Assembly (NCBI GenBank): GCA_014529385.2
Contig: CM043962.1
Span: 53,155,905 to 53,217,904, forward strand
DNA: 62,000 nucleotides
Source of the DNA: Adiantum capillus-veneris
Taxonomy: Eukaryota; Streptophyta; Polypodiopsida; Polypodiales; Pteridaceae
Direction: 5' to 3'
Under the pieces are notes generated by a model. That model saw only the letters and a list, made by a program, of their open reading frames with translations. It was not told where the DNA came from and ran no database searches. Every line of letters begins with the position of its first letter. Within the stretch, counting starts at the first letter, position 1. This document shows positions 53,792 through 62,000 of the stretch, in pieces. The translations under genes were made by a program, and so were the position numbers.

Positions 53792-54193
53792 TCATACCGT
53801 TTGAAATGATGTAGTCACCCTTTGAAACCAGTTGTTCCAAGTTGTTATAGGTGAAGGCTTTAACCAATAGTTTTCGACCGCTCTATGCGTTTCATCTAGT
53901 TGCAAGGGTGGTAAGGTACTCTCCCATGATTTTATTTGCAACATCGTTGTAGGTGGTGAACTTACAACGGGAGGTGTAAACTCTTTCTTGCTTGTATGGA
54001 TATGTACAATGGTAGGTGGAGGTTGTGTCAAAGCTTCTATTTCCGTATAGGAACTACATGAAGAACAAGAAGCTTCATTTGCTTTCCCTGTTCCTGAGCT
54101 AGGTGGAACAAATCGTTCTTTATTTGGTACCCAAACTAGCTCTGGAGCGGGTGTGTCGCATTCCGTGATTTTTTCCTTTCCACGATCATCGAT
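53792..54193 (-). pseudogene. GagPro-A polyprotein C-terminal tail
   Basis: Same frame as the protease after TGA 54194-54196. Contains the fourth W-V-P repeat (LVWVPNKERFVPP), a Ser/Pro-rich stretch, then TTWNNWFQRVTTSF; ends at TGA 53792. Confidence 0.6.
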
Positions 54194-55678
54194 TCAAGCT
54201 ACGGGATTGGGCGCACATGGGTCAGGTGACAGGTAAGAACACAATCTACGTTTTGGCACCCAGATTTGATCATTTCCTTGATAGTAGCCTTGGGCTTCCA
54301 ATAATCGTTTAGGAATCCAACGCCACGTTTCCTTACATTTCTTGGAGCGAGTGGGACATTTCTTACCAGGCTTTTTTTTTTTTTTAGCACTAGATATGGT
54401 CGCTAAAGAAGCTTTAGGGACCCACTTGTATGTTTTCTTTGTTATATTAGGATGAATCTTGTTAGAAGCTATATATATTGCTTCTAGCATATTTAAGGGT
54501 ACGGGCATTTCATCCCCCTCAGGTGTTACCCAAGTCGTCCCCCTATTTTCCCAAGTGTCTATGGTCGCTACTAGGTGGACCCAATCCACATTGTCCGACT
54601 CAGTCATCCCAGGTAGTACATCCATATAAGGAGAATCTTCCCCAACATCAGTGTCCACTTTACACGTATAACAATACTGTAATGGGACAGAGTGAACTAT
54701 TGTGTCGGGTCTATGATCGATTATAAACCTGTTTCCTAGAGGATGTGCTTGACCCATCACAAGATCCACTCGAATGACAGAATCTTGGAACTGCAAGTAA
54801 ACATGGTTTTTGGACCAGTCATGCACCATTTTTGCTTCCCTCATGAAAGGACGTCCTAAGATCATCTCAGATGCCATAGTGTGCTTGGAGAAATCCATAA
54901 CAATGAAGGTAACTCTTATTTTATGTCCAAAGACCTTGATCTTGAGATCTTCTAGCATCCCAATAGGTTTAACAATAGACCCATTGGCCATATTCACTAC
55001 TATGGTTGTGGTCACAAGGTGAGGTCTTCCCATAGTTTCCCAGCAATTTTTAGTCACAATGCTAACCCCAGTGCCACCATCAAGGATTCCCTTCACAGTT
55101 AATCCCTTAGTAGTGATTGGTATAGTCGCATTGGATTCATCACCCTCAAAGTATTGTCCCAACTTGTTAACATGTATTTCTATAACAAGGTTCTCATCTA
55201 GGTTGGGTTGTGGATCTATGTATTCCTCCTCTATTGGCATCTCCCCAGCTCCATCCATCTGTGAAAATTGTGGTAGCCCAAACTTTAGTTCTTCATTGAG
55301 GAAGGCTCGAAGAGCTGAGACTAGCTCGGGGTCTTTATATAGTTTGGACATGATGGTGGTTCTAACTTCTGAAGACATGAAATCCATCAATTTGGCAATG
55401 TTTAACGGTACCTTTTGGCCTTGAGTCCCTTGACGTGGGGAAGATGGGATCTCCATTTCTTCGATAGGATCAGGTAGTCCCTCTGTAAACATTCTTTCCA
55501 TCAAGAAGTGACTACGCCCACTTTCCCATGACTTTAAGTCACTTTCTTCTTGGATAACACTAGGTATGTCCAAGGGTCTATGGAATTGGTGAGGTTGTTG
55601 TTGTGTAGGGAACACGGTGTCTGTAATCCGGATCTTCCTAGGTGCTCGTTCTAGATCCCTTTGGGTATCTTCTACCAA
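54194..55678 (-). CDS. GagPro-A protease-containing segment with W-[VI]-P-K repeats
   Basis: 494 open codons; the edge is set by a TGA upstream, not a true start. A helical region (about 92-130) precedes the retropepsin-like domain: TTKGLTVKGILDGGTGVSIVT (catalytic Asp200 in DGG instead of DS/TG), then GSIVKPIGMLEDLKIKVFG and EMILGRPFMREA (flap/ILGRxF block, 272-280). Processing of Gag in the particle is the expected role. The C-terminal part is basic with KKKKKPGKK and repeats WVPK (419), WIPK (454) and WVPK (473). It ends at TGA 54194-54196, after which the same frame continues. Confidence 0.82.
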   Translation of the reverse strand: MVEDTQRDLERAPRKIRITDTVFPTQQQPHQFHRPLDIPSVIQEESDLKSWESGRSHFLMERMFTEGLPDPIEEMEIPSSPRQGTQGQKVPLNIAKLMDFMSSEVRTTIMSKLYKDPELVSALRAFLNEELKFGLPQFSQMDGAGEMPIEEEYIDPQPNLDENLVIEIHVNKLGQYFEGDESNATIPITTKGLTVKGILDGGTGVSIVTKNCWETMGRPHLVTTTIVVNMANGSIVKPIGMLEDLKIKVFGHKIRVTFIVMDFSKHTMASEMILGRPFMREAKMVHDWSKNHVYLQFQDSVIRVDLVMGQAHPLGNRFIIDHRPDTIVHSVPLQYCYTCKVDTDVGEDSPYMDVLPGMTESDNVDWVHLVATIDTWENRGTTWVTPEGDEMPVPLNMLEAIYIASNKIHPNITKKTYKWVPKASLATISSAKKKKKPGKKCPTRSKKCKETWRWIPKRLLEAQGYYQGNDQIWVPKRRLCSYLSPDPCAPNPVA

Positions 55679-55903
55679 ACTCCTTAATTGCTTGACTCAC
55701 TCAATCTCCTCTGTAGGGTTTGGGTAAGTTCCTATCTTCTTTTTGGATCCTGGACATTGTGGCTCATGAAGATATTCCTTGTTGGTTTCTATGTTAGTGG
55801 TCGTTTTGGTCTCCATGGTTTCATCTGAATCAGAATCTTCTTCAGCGTCGTTCATATATACGAGGTTGTCACCAGTCCCTATGTTGGTCTTTGAACTCGG
55901 GTC
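55679..55903 (-). pseudogene. GagPro-A linker between zinc knuckles and protease, two TGA stops
   Basis: In frame with both neighbours. Acidic (YMNDAEEDSDSDETMETKT). TGA codons at 55904-55906 and 55697-55699 bound the coding-like part. Confidence 0.7.
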
Positions 55904-57205
55904 TCACTTTGTTGCTTTTTCTGATCTCTTCCTTCGTGTTTTCTTCTTTTTCTGAGATTGGGCAATTGATGCCATGTCTCTTTCCTCAAGAATATAATTT
56001 TGTTTTTGGAGCATCGATCGTGTGAGTACGTTTACTGGTACCACATGTGTACTTTGTGATAGCTCCTCGGTAACTTCAATCAAGTTTAATGGTGTGATCT
56101 TTGGTGCATTTGGATTATTCGGACATTGGGCAATCAAATGATCTATGCCACATCGATTACACATGATTATTGGCATTGTAGACGTGCTCGCTTGATTGGT
56201 TTGCATTAGTGTGGCATTCTTTTGTAGCCTAATAGGACACTCGGCTACACGATGTGGACCTCCACACTCATAGCATTGAAGAGGTGGTCTCTTAGCAGTG
56301 TAATTGATATTTTGGCCTCTTATCGCAAGAGCAGCTACTTGATATACATGTTTGACTTGTCCCCAATAGTCCTCCATGTAGTATTGTGGACTTTCTTCAA
56401 GCACATCCATCCCATAGGCGATATTAGGATCTGTATCTTGCTCACAGCCTTCCAAACAAGAAATAGATGACTCACAACCCACTTGATTCACATAAGTGAT
56501 TCTCGGATGTGGTGGTTGCGGTCCTAGCACTGGAGGTGGTAAGGGTGTTGTTTGAACAACATTTTGGGCCCTAGGGACCATGTGTTGTGTTGTTTGTTCA
56601 AGAGGTGGGGCCGGCATCAATACATGCACTCGAGGTGTGTCTGTCCATGCTAAGGTTGGTCTATTGTCCATCGCGCGCTTAAATACTATGCAATCCTTAG
56701 CTTGATGACCATACCTTCCACATGCATTGCAGTTCCCATTAAATTTTACTCTAAAAGTAGGGCATTCACTAGTACTATGCGGTCCATAGCATACTGAGCA
56801 CCATTGTTGCTCCCTTGTTGGATACATATGATTGTTTTGCGGAGCAGGATTGTCTTTAAGACTCTCTTGAATAGCCTTGGTGAGATCTGCTAAAGTCATC
56901 TCAGATATCTTTGGCTCCTTAGCAATAGGCTTTAAGGTCATTCGCTGATGCCCCGATGCTTGTGAGCTAATAGATTTAGACTCAACAGACACTCTTTCTC
57001 CTTGAATCATTAAATTATCCTCCAATTGGATCGCATTGGTGGTGACTGCTTCCCAAGTGGTGATACCTCTAATGACTAGGCCATTGTAGATATCCTCATG
57101 TCGTAATCCCCTAATGAATCTATCAAGAAATTGGTTATTTTTGAAGCGCTCATTTGGATTACAACAAGAATTCAAATGCTTCAAGCGACTTATAAAGTCT
57201 CTCAC
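55904..57205 (-). CDS. GagPro-A Gag C-terminal half with four zinc knuckles
   Basis: 433 codons. Residues 1-70 finish the Gag capsid-like fold (FIRGLRHEDIYNGLVIRG). Zinc knuckles: CSVCYGPHSTSEC (136-148), CNACGRYGHQAKDC (159-172), CYECGGPHRVAEC (311-323) and CNRCGIDHLIAQC (349-361). Three have CX2CX3HX4C spacing and one the classical CX2CX4HX4C. A Pro-rich, Cys-containing linker (180-300) separates the two pairs. The C-terminus is basic (QKKKKTRRKRS). A role in RNA binding is expected. The frame is bounded by TGA codons. Confidence 0.85.
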   Translation of the reverse strand: MRDFISRLKHLNSCCNPNERFKNNQFLDRFIRGLRHEDIYNGLVIRGITTWEAVTTNAIQLEDNLMIQGERVSVESKSISSQASGHQRMTLKPIAKEPKISEMTLADLTKAIQESLKDNPAPQNNHMYPTREQQWCSVCYGPHSTSECPTFRVKFNGNCNACGRYGHQAKDCIVFKRAMDNRPTLAWTDTPRVHVLMPAPPLEQTTQHMVPRAQNVVQTTPLPPPVLGPQPPHPRITYVNQVGCESSISCLEGCEQDTDPNIAYGMDVLEESPQYYMEDYWGQVKHVYQVAALAIRGQNINYTAKRPPLQCYECGGPHRVAECPIRLQKNATLMQTNQASTSTMPIIMCNRCGIDHLIAQCPNNPNAPKITPLNLIEVTEELSQSTHVVPVNVLTRSMLQKQNYILEERDMASIAQSQKKKKTRRKRSEKATK

Positions 57206-57220
57206 CGACTCTCCTTCCTC

Positions 57221-57541
57221 TCATTGGGCTTTCTGGACTTGAGAGGCTACACCCCAAAGCACTCCCTCTCGTATATATTCTTTTAAGAACAGTCTCCTAA
57301 GAGTATGGTAAATCGTTTTTTCTTCCACCCTTAGGGTTCTATACCAATCCCTAGGCTTTCCACTTAAGGTTAGGCTTAAAGCATTGCTCTTATGTAGGTC
57401 ATTGTGTTCTCCTAGAGAATCGCATATTTGTTCAAACACTTCGATATGCTTTCTCACATCCCCGTCTCCACTAAATTTTTGTGTGAGCTTGGCTATTTGT
57501 ACTGCCTTACTTATAGGCTCTCTATCAGGCGCGTAATGCAT
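57221..57541 (-). CDS. GagPro-A Gag core (retrotransposon Gag domain)
   Basis: 106 codons: KLTQKFSGDGDVRKHIEVFE, then NALSLTLSGKPRDWYRTL and LFLKEYIREG form the standard retrotransposon-Gag motif series. Flanked by in-frame TGA codons at 57557-57559 (upstream) and 57221-57223 (downstream), and in frame with both neighbours. Confidence 0.88.
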   Translation of the reverse strand: MHYAPDREPISKAVQIAKLTQKFSGDGDVRKHIEVFEQICDSLGEHNDLHKSNALSLTLSGKPRDWYRTLRVEEKTIYHTLRRLFLKEYIREGVLWGVASQVQKAQ

Positions 57542-57556
57542 ATTCTCAGCAATAGA

Positions 57557-59116
57557 TCAACTGATAGCTTGAGCAAATGTTGCCAAGTCACCTAAGTGAG
57601 CAGGCACCGTGGGTGAAGGTGCTCTAGAGACTACATGTGGAGTAGGTATTGGCATTGGGCTTGGCGCATAGGAAGCCCTTGGATTCCACGCTGGGTACGA
57701 CATTGTACCATGTGGTGGTCCATAGTTCATATGGGTGGCCCTAGGCATAGCAGACATTTGATGTGACATGCTAATGCTAGCCGGTATAGTCCCATGGAAA
57801 TAACAACTTGTGTCTTGTGGTTGTGGATCATAGGTAGTTGAAAAAATGGGAGGGGTAGGGACTACATGAGTGTGATGACACATAGGTGCATACGATTGGT
57901 ACACACTTGTAGGTACTGTTGTAGGCATTGAGCTACCATGTAGTGGTGCTTTACTAACAAATGAGGTCCATGGTGTGTTTCTCGGCATGCCCATCATTGG
58001 GGTAGGCATGGTAGCCGTGGTGTCATCAAGGGAAAGATGAGCTAGACTTGGAAAGGTGAAGCTATCATTTGTGGGCTCAGATTGCACTGAGAACCCTGGA
58101 GAAACAACATATGGGGGATCCATCGGACTTACCGAGGGAGTCTCCATTTGCGATAAGGTCTGTTGTTTAGCCTTTCCCGTATCCAAGAATATCATGAGAC
58201 CCATTGAAGGCATGTTGATCCCCTTGTTCTGTCTCTCTAACTCGATAACCCTATGAATGACCTCACAAACTCTTTGTTGTTGATCCTCCACACTAGTAGC
58301 ACCCATTGTGGATTGTAGGACATCTAACCAACCCACGTGATAGGTGTGACCTGTGTATAGGTCGGTCAGAGTCTCTGTTTGTAATTTGTACTCCCAGTTC
58401 TCATTTAAGAACACTCCATCTAAGATTGAGGTGCTAGGGGTGTCCTTTGAGCTATATGCAATGTTGCTTTCTAGGGGTTGGCCCTTAGCGGTTGCTAAGT
58501 CAAGAGCACTCGATTGCTCTCTTAGCAAGGATATTGACATAGGAGCTTTCGCTTTTAATTCTCTTTGTTGCTCCTCCTTGCGTAAGCTCTTGAATTCCTT
58601 TTCCCTCGCTCCAAGGATATATCGCTCAACCTCTTGCACTTCGGCAAGGCTTCTACCAACGGGTAATATGACCTCGGAGGGAAATAACTCTGAAGAGTCA
58701 GGAGGTGCAATGAATGAAGTATTCACGTGCACATTCTCTAACGGTATAGGATCTATGTTTGTCACAAATGGAGAATTTACTTCCCCACCCCCCTCATTTA
58801 CATCATTAGCTCCATGTTCGGAGCGAGTGGCTCTACTAAAGGTTTCCTTTAGGCGGCTAAGCACGCTGGGCCCAGACCGAGGACCCATGGCATGCATGTC
58901 TTGGCTCAAGATATTGAGATTAGGCATTGGGAAACCCTCCATGACGTCGTAGTCAGAGGAAGAGTCACTAGCCGCTATGTTCGAGTCTTGGTTTGTACTA
59001 CCTTGGGTCCCCGCCGAGGGTCTAGAACCTAAAGTAGGTGGATATTGAGAAATCGCGTAAGTCAAAATTCTCTCTAGTTGCTTTGTCTCTAGCACACGAC
59101 CAGAGCGCAGATGCAT
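57557..59116 (-). CDS. GagPro-A Gag N-terminal region, proline/serine-rich
   Basis: 519 codons from ATG, starting MHLRSGRVLETKQLERIL; M-x-L/T-RSG starts are typical of plant gypsy Gag. Acidic/Ser-rich patch (SDSSSDYDVMEGFPMPN), a helical charged region (RYILGAREKEFKSLRKEEQQ), then a long low-complexity part rich in Pro, Met, Ser, His. The same opening, mutated, occurs in GagPro-B at 61800. TGA at 57557-57559 interrupts before the Gag core. Confidence 0.85.
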   Translation of the reverse strand: MHLRSGRVLETKQLERILTYAISQYPPTLGSRPSAGTQGSTNQDSNIAASDSSSDYDVMEGFPMPNLNILSQDMHAMGPRSGPSVLSRLKETFSRATRSEHGANDVNEGGGEVNSPFVTNIDPIPLENVHVNTSFIAPPDSSELFPSEVILPVGRSLAEVQEVERYILGAREKEFKSLRKEEQQRELKAKAPMSISLLREQSSALDLATAKGQPLESNIAYSSKDTPSTSILDGVFLNENWEYKLQTETLTDLYTGHTYHVGWLDVLQSTMGATSVEDQQQRVCEVIHRVIELERQNKGINMPSMGLMIFLDTGKAKQQTLSQMETPSVSPMDPPYVVSPGFSVQSEPTNDSFTFPSLAHLSLDDTTATMPTPMMGMPRNTPWTSFVSKAPLHGSSMPTTVPTSVYQSYAPMCHHTHVVPTPPIFSTTYDPQPQDTSCYFHGTIPASISMSHQMSAMPRATHMNYGPPHGTMSYPAWNPRASYAPSPMPIPTPHVVSRAPSPTVPAHLGDLATFAQAIS

Positions 59117-59885
59117 GTGCTTTTGGCACCCTACAAACGTCGGCGAATAACCTGGAAGGTTAACCGCTTACTTTTTTAAGCGTCCGTTTTCCCTCATGTT
59201 TTTTACGTTTTTAATGTTTGATTTTTTTGATTAAAGTGTGTGATAGCTCGAAATGAACATATCATTTAGAGGGTCACTGTGTGCTTTACAACACAATTTT
59301 CGAGCATCTGACGTTCCGTTGGTCCTCAAAATATCGATTTTTAGCTACGTGTGAAGCTAAAATTCATTTTTTAAAAGGCGACTGAGACCTAGGCCTGAGC
59401 GTGAGCTTGGGCTTGGGTCTGGGAGATATTCCCGATCCCGGTCCTACCTTAATTTTTTTTTGAATTTTTAATTTTTAATTAAAAAAAATAAAAATAAACT
59501 ATAAGGTCGCCGTGGCCTGCGCGAGAGCACACACACACACACTCTATCTACCTACTTCTAACTAATACACCTACTCTTACACACTAACACACTCTATTAA
59601 CTCTCACTAATCTACTTCCTACTTACTGTACACAGAAAACTAACTACCTTAATACACAGAGAATAAACACAGTACCTTTGAAAACTCTATTAACAAAGAA
59701 AACTAACAACCTTAATACACAGAGAATAAACACAATACCTTTGAAAACTCCATTAACAAAAAGAACACAAAGTATAACACCAAATCCCTCTTCTCAACAC
59801 ACACACACTCCTTCCCTACCTTTCCTATAATTGAAATTGCACCACGGAGAAGCACAGAGTGCTACTCGATCTTAATCCACGGCAT
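59117..59885 (-). other. GagPro-A leader
   Basis: Non-coding, with A/T runs and short CA motifs. It corresponds in inverted orientation to the GagPro-B leader (61164-61799). Confidence 0.6.
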
Positions 59886-59903
59886 TCCCCGGAAACGGCG
59901 CCA
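59886..59903 (-). promoter_or_regulatory. GagPro-A primer-binding site, tRNA-Asp type
   Basis: Minus-strand TGGCGCCGTTTCCGGGGA, four T residues after the LTR end CGCACA. It differs at one position from the tRNA-Asp-type TGGCGCCGTTGCCGGGGA. Confidence 0.8.
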
Positions 59904-59907
59904 AAAA

Positions 59908-60135
59908 TGTGCGTGTATGTCGCACGTGTCAATGCAAGGAACTTGCCGATACACCGTGTGCGAGCCACAAATGGCTCCAAGCACACAACAAGACTAAACT
60001 AGTAAGCTCAAAGAAGGCGATGGTGTGTCACTCACCGCTCTACGCTTGCTTCGTGGAGGATTCCTTGCCGCGAAGAAGAAGGAGCCGCCGCGCTCAAACG
60101 CTTCGCCTCCGCCGTGCCTTCGTAATGCTCGATTG

Positions 60136-60181
<46 letters not shown>

Positions 60182-60527
60182 GTCACATACACACACACAC
60201 ACAAGGAGGTGAAGAAGAAGAAGATGGAGATGGAGATGGAGCAAGAGCACTCTTCTATTGCACAAATGAGAGAATCAGTGAATTTTAGGTTTAGTTGACT
60301 TTTATATGAGCTCGCCCCATTCACACTTGGGGGCCCATGCTTAGCCAACTAATCCCTTGAATGTTCCAGTTAGAGTGCTCCTCTCATCGACGATCACTCT
60401 TACCCTTTTCCTATTGGACCGACAAGCCCGATACCTAACTCTACCAAATAAATAATACAATGTCCGCCGTAGGTTACAACGTCCGTCTCGTAGGTTCTAG
60501 GGTGTCCGTGAGCTGTGAGGGTTAACA
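59908..60527 (-). repeat. GagPro-A 5' LTR (620 bp)
   Basis: Bounded by TG/CA on both strands. Contains (CT)n and (CA)n microsatellites at 60140-60180 and 60187-60203. Closely matches the 3' LTR fragment at 51454-51746 and, inverted, the GagPro-B LTR. Confidence 0.9.
60140..60180. repeat. (CT)n microsatellite in GagPro-A LTR
   Basis: About 20 CT units with one interruption, followed by a short (CA)n. Confidence 0.95.
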
Positions 60528-60559
60528 AATCCCTCCATGCTCCGCATAAGGAGAAGCAT
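60528..60559. other. 32-bp spacer between two head-to-head elements
   Basis: Unique-looking sequence separating the two 5' LTR starts, both TGTTAACC. No target duplication could be matched because neither element's far flank is available. Confidence 0.8.
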
Positions 60560-60834
60560 TGTTAACCACCAACATCCACTTCTAGTAGTCATGGGCCAGG
60601 GGCTTGTCGGTCCAATAAGAAAAGGGTAAGAGTCATCGTCGATGAGAGGCGCACTCTAACTGGAACATCCAAGGGTTAGTTGGCTAAGCATGGGCACGCA
60701 AGTGTGAATGGACGAGCTCATATAAAAGTCACCTAGACCTATAAATCACTCATTCTCTCATTTGTGCAATTGAAGAGTTCTCTTGCTCCATCTCCATCTT
60801 CTTCTTCATCTCCTTTGTGTGTGTGTGTGTATGC

Positions 60835-60914
<80 letters not shown>

Positions 60915-61140
60915 ATTGCAACGGCACGGTGGCGGAGAGACGGTTGAGCGTGGCATGAAGGTAGCTACCTCTTCTTCGCAGCGAGGAATCCTCCACGAAT
61001 GCGAGCGTAGGGCAGTGAGTGACACACCCTTGATCTCTTGAGCTTACTAGATTAATTTGGTTGTGTGCTTGTAGCCATTTGTGGCTCGCACACAGTGTAC
61101 GACAAGTCCCTTGCTTTGACACGTGCAATAGATGCACACA
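60560..61140 (+). repeat. GagPro-B 5' LTR (581 bp)
   Basis: Begins TGTTAACCACC and ends GCACACA. Shares GGGCTTGTCGGTCCAATA and GCACTCTAACTGGAACAT with GagPro-A. Contains (TG)n (60817-60830) and long (GA)n (60841-60913). Confidence 0.88.
60841..60913. repeat. (GA)n microsatellite in GagPro-B LTR
   Basis: About 36 GA units at the position of the GagPro-A (CT)n, seen from the other strand. Confidence 0.97.
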
Positions 61141-61144
61141 TTTT

Positions 61145-61163
61145 TGGTGCCGTTTTTGGGGAA
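61145..61163 (+). promoter_or_regulatory. GagPro-B primer-binding site, decayed
   Basis: TGGTGCCGTTTTTGGGGAA after the LTR end. Relative to GagPro-A it has C-to-T changes at CpG-like positions. Confidence 0.7.
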
Positions 61164-61799
61164 ACGCCTTGCACTAAGCTCGAATAGCACTCTATGATGC
61201 TTTGTGGTGCAATATGAGATGTACGAAAGGTAGAGAAAGAAGAGGTGTGGCCGTTGAGAAGGATTTGTGAACTTTGTTTTTGTTGCAGTGTGCTGTTTTT
61301 TGTTGATAAGATGTTAGCTTTTTTTTTGCAATGTACTGTTGTTTGTTCATAAAGTGTTAGATTTAAGGTATTAGATCTATAATATTAGATTTGTACGGTG
61401 CAGTAAGTAGACCTATTAGTTGATTAGTTACTGTAGTACCGTGTTAAATAGTGTTTAACAATAGCTTTGTTAGTTGTAAGTAGGTAGGTTAGGTGTGTGT
61501 GTGTGTGCGCGCGGCGTGATCGCGACGACCTTATCCAAAAAAAATAAAATAAAAGGAAGGACTGGGATCGGGAACATTCCCCAGCCCAAGACCAAGACCA
61601 AATGCTATGCTATAAAGCACACCACAACCCTTTGAGCAACACGCTCATTTTGAGCTATCACATGCTGTAATCCAAAAAACTATCCTAAAAAGACATAAAA
61701 AACATAAAAAACGAGTGAAAACGGGGTGCAAAATGCCCAAAAAATCAAGCAATTAACCTTCGAGGGTATTCACCAATGCTTGTAGGGTGCCAAAGACAC

Positions 61800-62000
61800 A
61801 CGCATCTACGGTCTGGTTGTGTGCTAGAGACCGAGAAACTAGCGAGCACTTTGACTTAAGCAGGTTCTCAATACCCACCTACCTTAGGTTTCGGGCCCTG
61901 GCCGGGACCCAAGGTAGTACAACCCAAGACCCAAACATAGAGGCTAGTGAGTCTTCATCTGACTATGATATTATGGAAGGGCATCCTACACCAAACCATG
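61800..62000 (+). pseudogene. GagPro-B Gag N-terminus, start lost, partial
   Basis: Homologous to the MHLRSGRVLET start of GagPro-A, but the initiator is ACG at 61800-61802 and a TAA follows about 17 codons in (near 61856). Later SSSDYDIMEGHPTP, near the window end, matches the acidic patch. Truncated by the window edge. Confidence 0.82.

Larger units (their letters stand above)
51454..60527 (-). mobile_element. GagPro-A: 9-kb LTR element with gag and protease but no RT, RNase H or integrase
   Basis: Minus strand: 5' LTR 60527-59908 (TGTTAACC...CGCACA), tRNA-Asp-like primer site 59903-59886, leader, one gag-protease frame 59116-53792 with five internal TGA codons, a separate acidic ORF 53511-53122, non-coding 3' sequence, purine tract 51760-51747, and a 3' LTR truncated at 51454. 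No polymerase or integrase domain is readable anywhere in the 8-kb interior. This matches the definition of a large non-autonomous element with retained gag (TR-GAG-like). Athila-type gypsy elements share the tRNA-Asp primer site, so that is a possible parent group. Confidence 0.82.
60560..62000 (+). mobile_element. GagPro-B: second copy of the GagPro family, plus strand, runs off the window
   Basis: 5' LTR 60560-61140, primer site 61145-61163, leader, and the start of gag from 61800 to the window end. Related to GagPro-A but clearly diverged: its LTR differs in the first 90 bp and its primer site and gag carry C-to-T type changes. Confidence 0.85.

Noticed and set aside
53220-55424. Plus-strand ORFs opposite the GagPro-A coding region (also 58353-58952)
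   Set aside because: Antisense shadows of gag and protease with no independent domain.

Overview
The window reads as nuclear DNA of a land plant. It is AT-rich and packed with nested LTR retrotransposons, DNA transposon relics and long dinucleotide microsatellites. There are no operons, ribosome-binding sites or other prokaryotic features, and I see no rRNA, tRNA or CRISPR array. Plant-type elements are present (Ty1/copia with YVDD, Ty3/gypsy chromoviruses primed by initiator tRNA-Met, hAT, PIF/Harbinger). One decayed gypsy copy (36.7-40.5 kb) resembles a lineage I associate with fungi and seed-free plants, so a fern, lycophyte or moss is my guess. The species is not established.

Layout. (1) 0.2-1.6 kb, minus: the only candidate ordinary host gene, a long exon for a Ser/Ala/Gln/Asn-rich protein ending in an EAR-like LxLxL motif. 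(2) 3.6-4.7 kb, plus: a broken PIF/Harbinger transposase, followed by palindromes. (3) 5.8-21.5 kb, plus: a hAT transposase gene (BED finger, catalytic and dimerisation regions) split by a 13.5-kb minus-strand gypsy element (Gypsy-1, 6116-19632) with an exact GCTCTG target duplication. Gypsy-1's own 3' LTR is interrupted by a copia element (about 6370-11680). (4) 21.7-25.2 kb, minus: relics of a RING-like gene, a kinase-like gene and a Myb/SANT (trihelix-type) gene. (5) 25596-33755, plus: Gypsy-2, same family as Gypsy-1, with near-identical 1.9-kb LTRs but a wrecked pol region. (6) 33.8-36.7 kb: no gene; a MITE-like element, long (AG)n and a G-run. (7) 36.7-51.45 kb: decayed minus-strand Gypsy-4, truncated by the 3' LTR of Gypsy-3, which is itself interrupted by an 8.5-kb non-coding block bounded by 600-bp direct repeats. 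(8) 51454-60527, minus: GagPro-A, a 9-kb LTR element with gag, four zinc knuckles, a protease-like domain and an extra acidic ORF, but no reverse transcriptase, RNase H or integrase. (9) 60560-62000 (runs off the window), plus: GagPro-B, a second copy head-to-head with GagPro-A across 32 bp.

How the parts relate. Nothing here works as a pathway. The window is a stratified insertion record: old Harbinger and hAT genes, then gypsy copies, then copia. The most unusual content is the GagPro pair, which has the cis signals (LTR, primer site, polypurine tract) and Gag/protease coding but must borrow a polymerase. Next is Gypsy-2, apparently moved recently despite a dead pol. Nearly all frame breaks in GagPro-A are TGA, and other copies carry TGG/CAG/CAA-type stops, as expected from cytosine deamination in methylated DNA.
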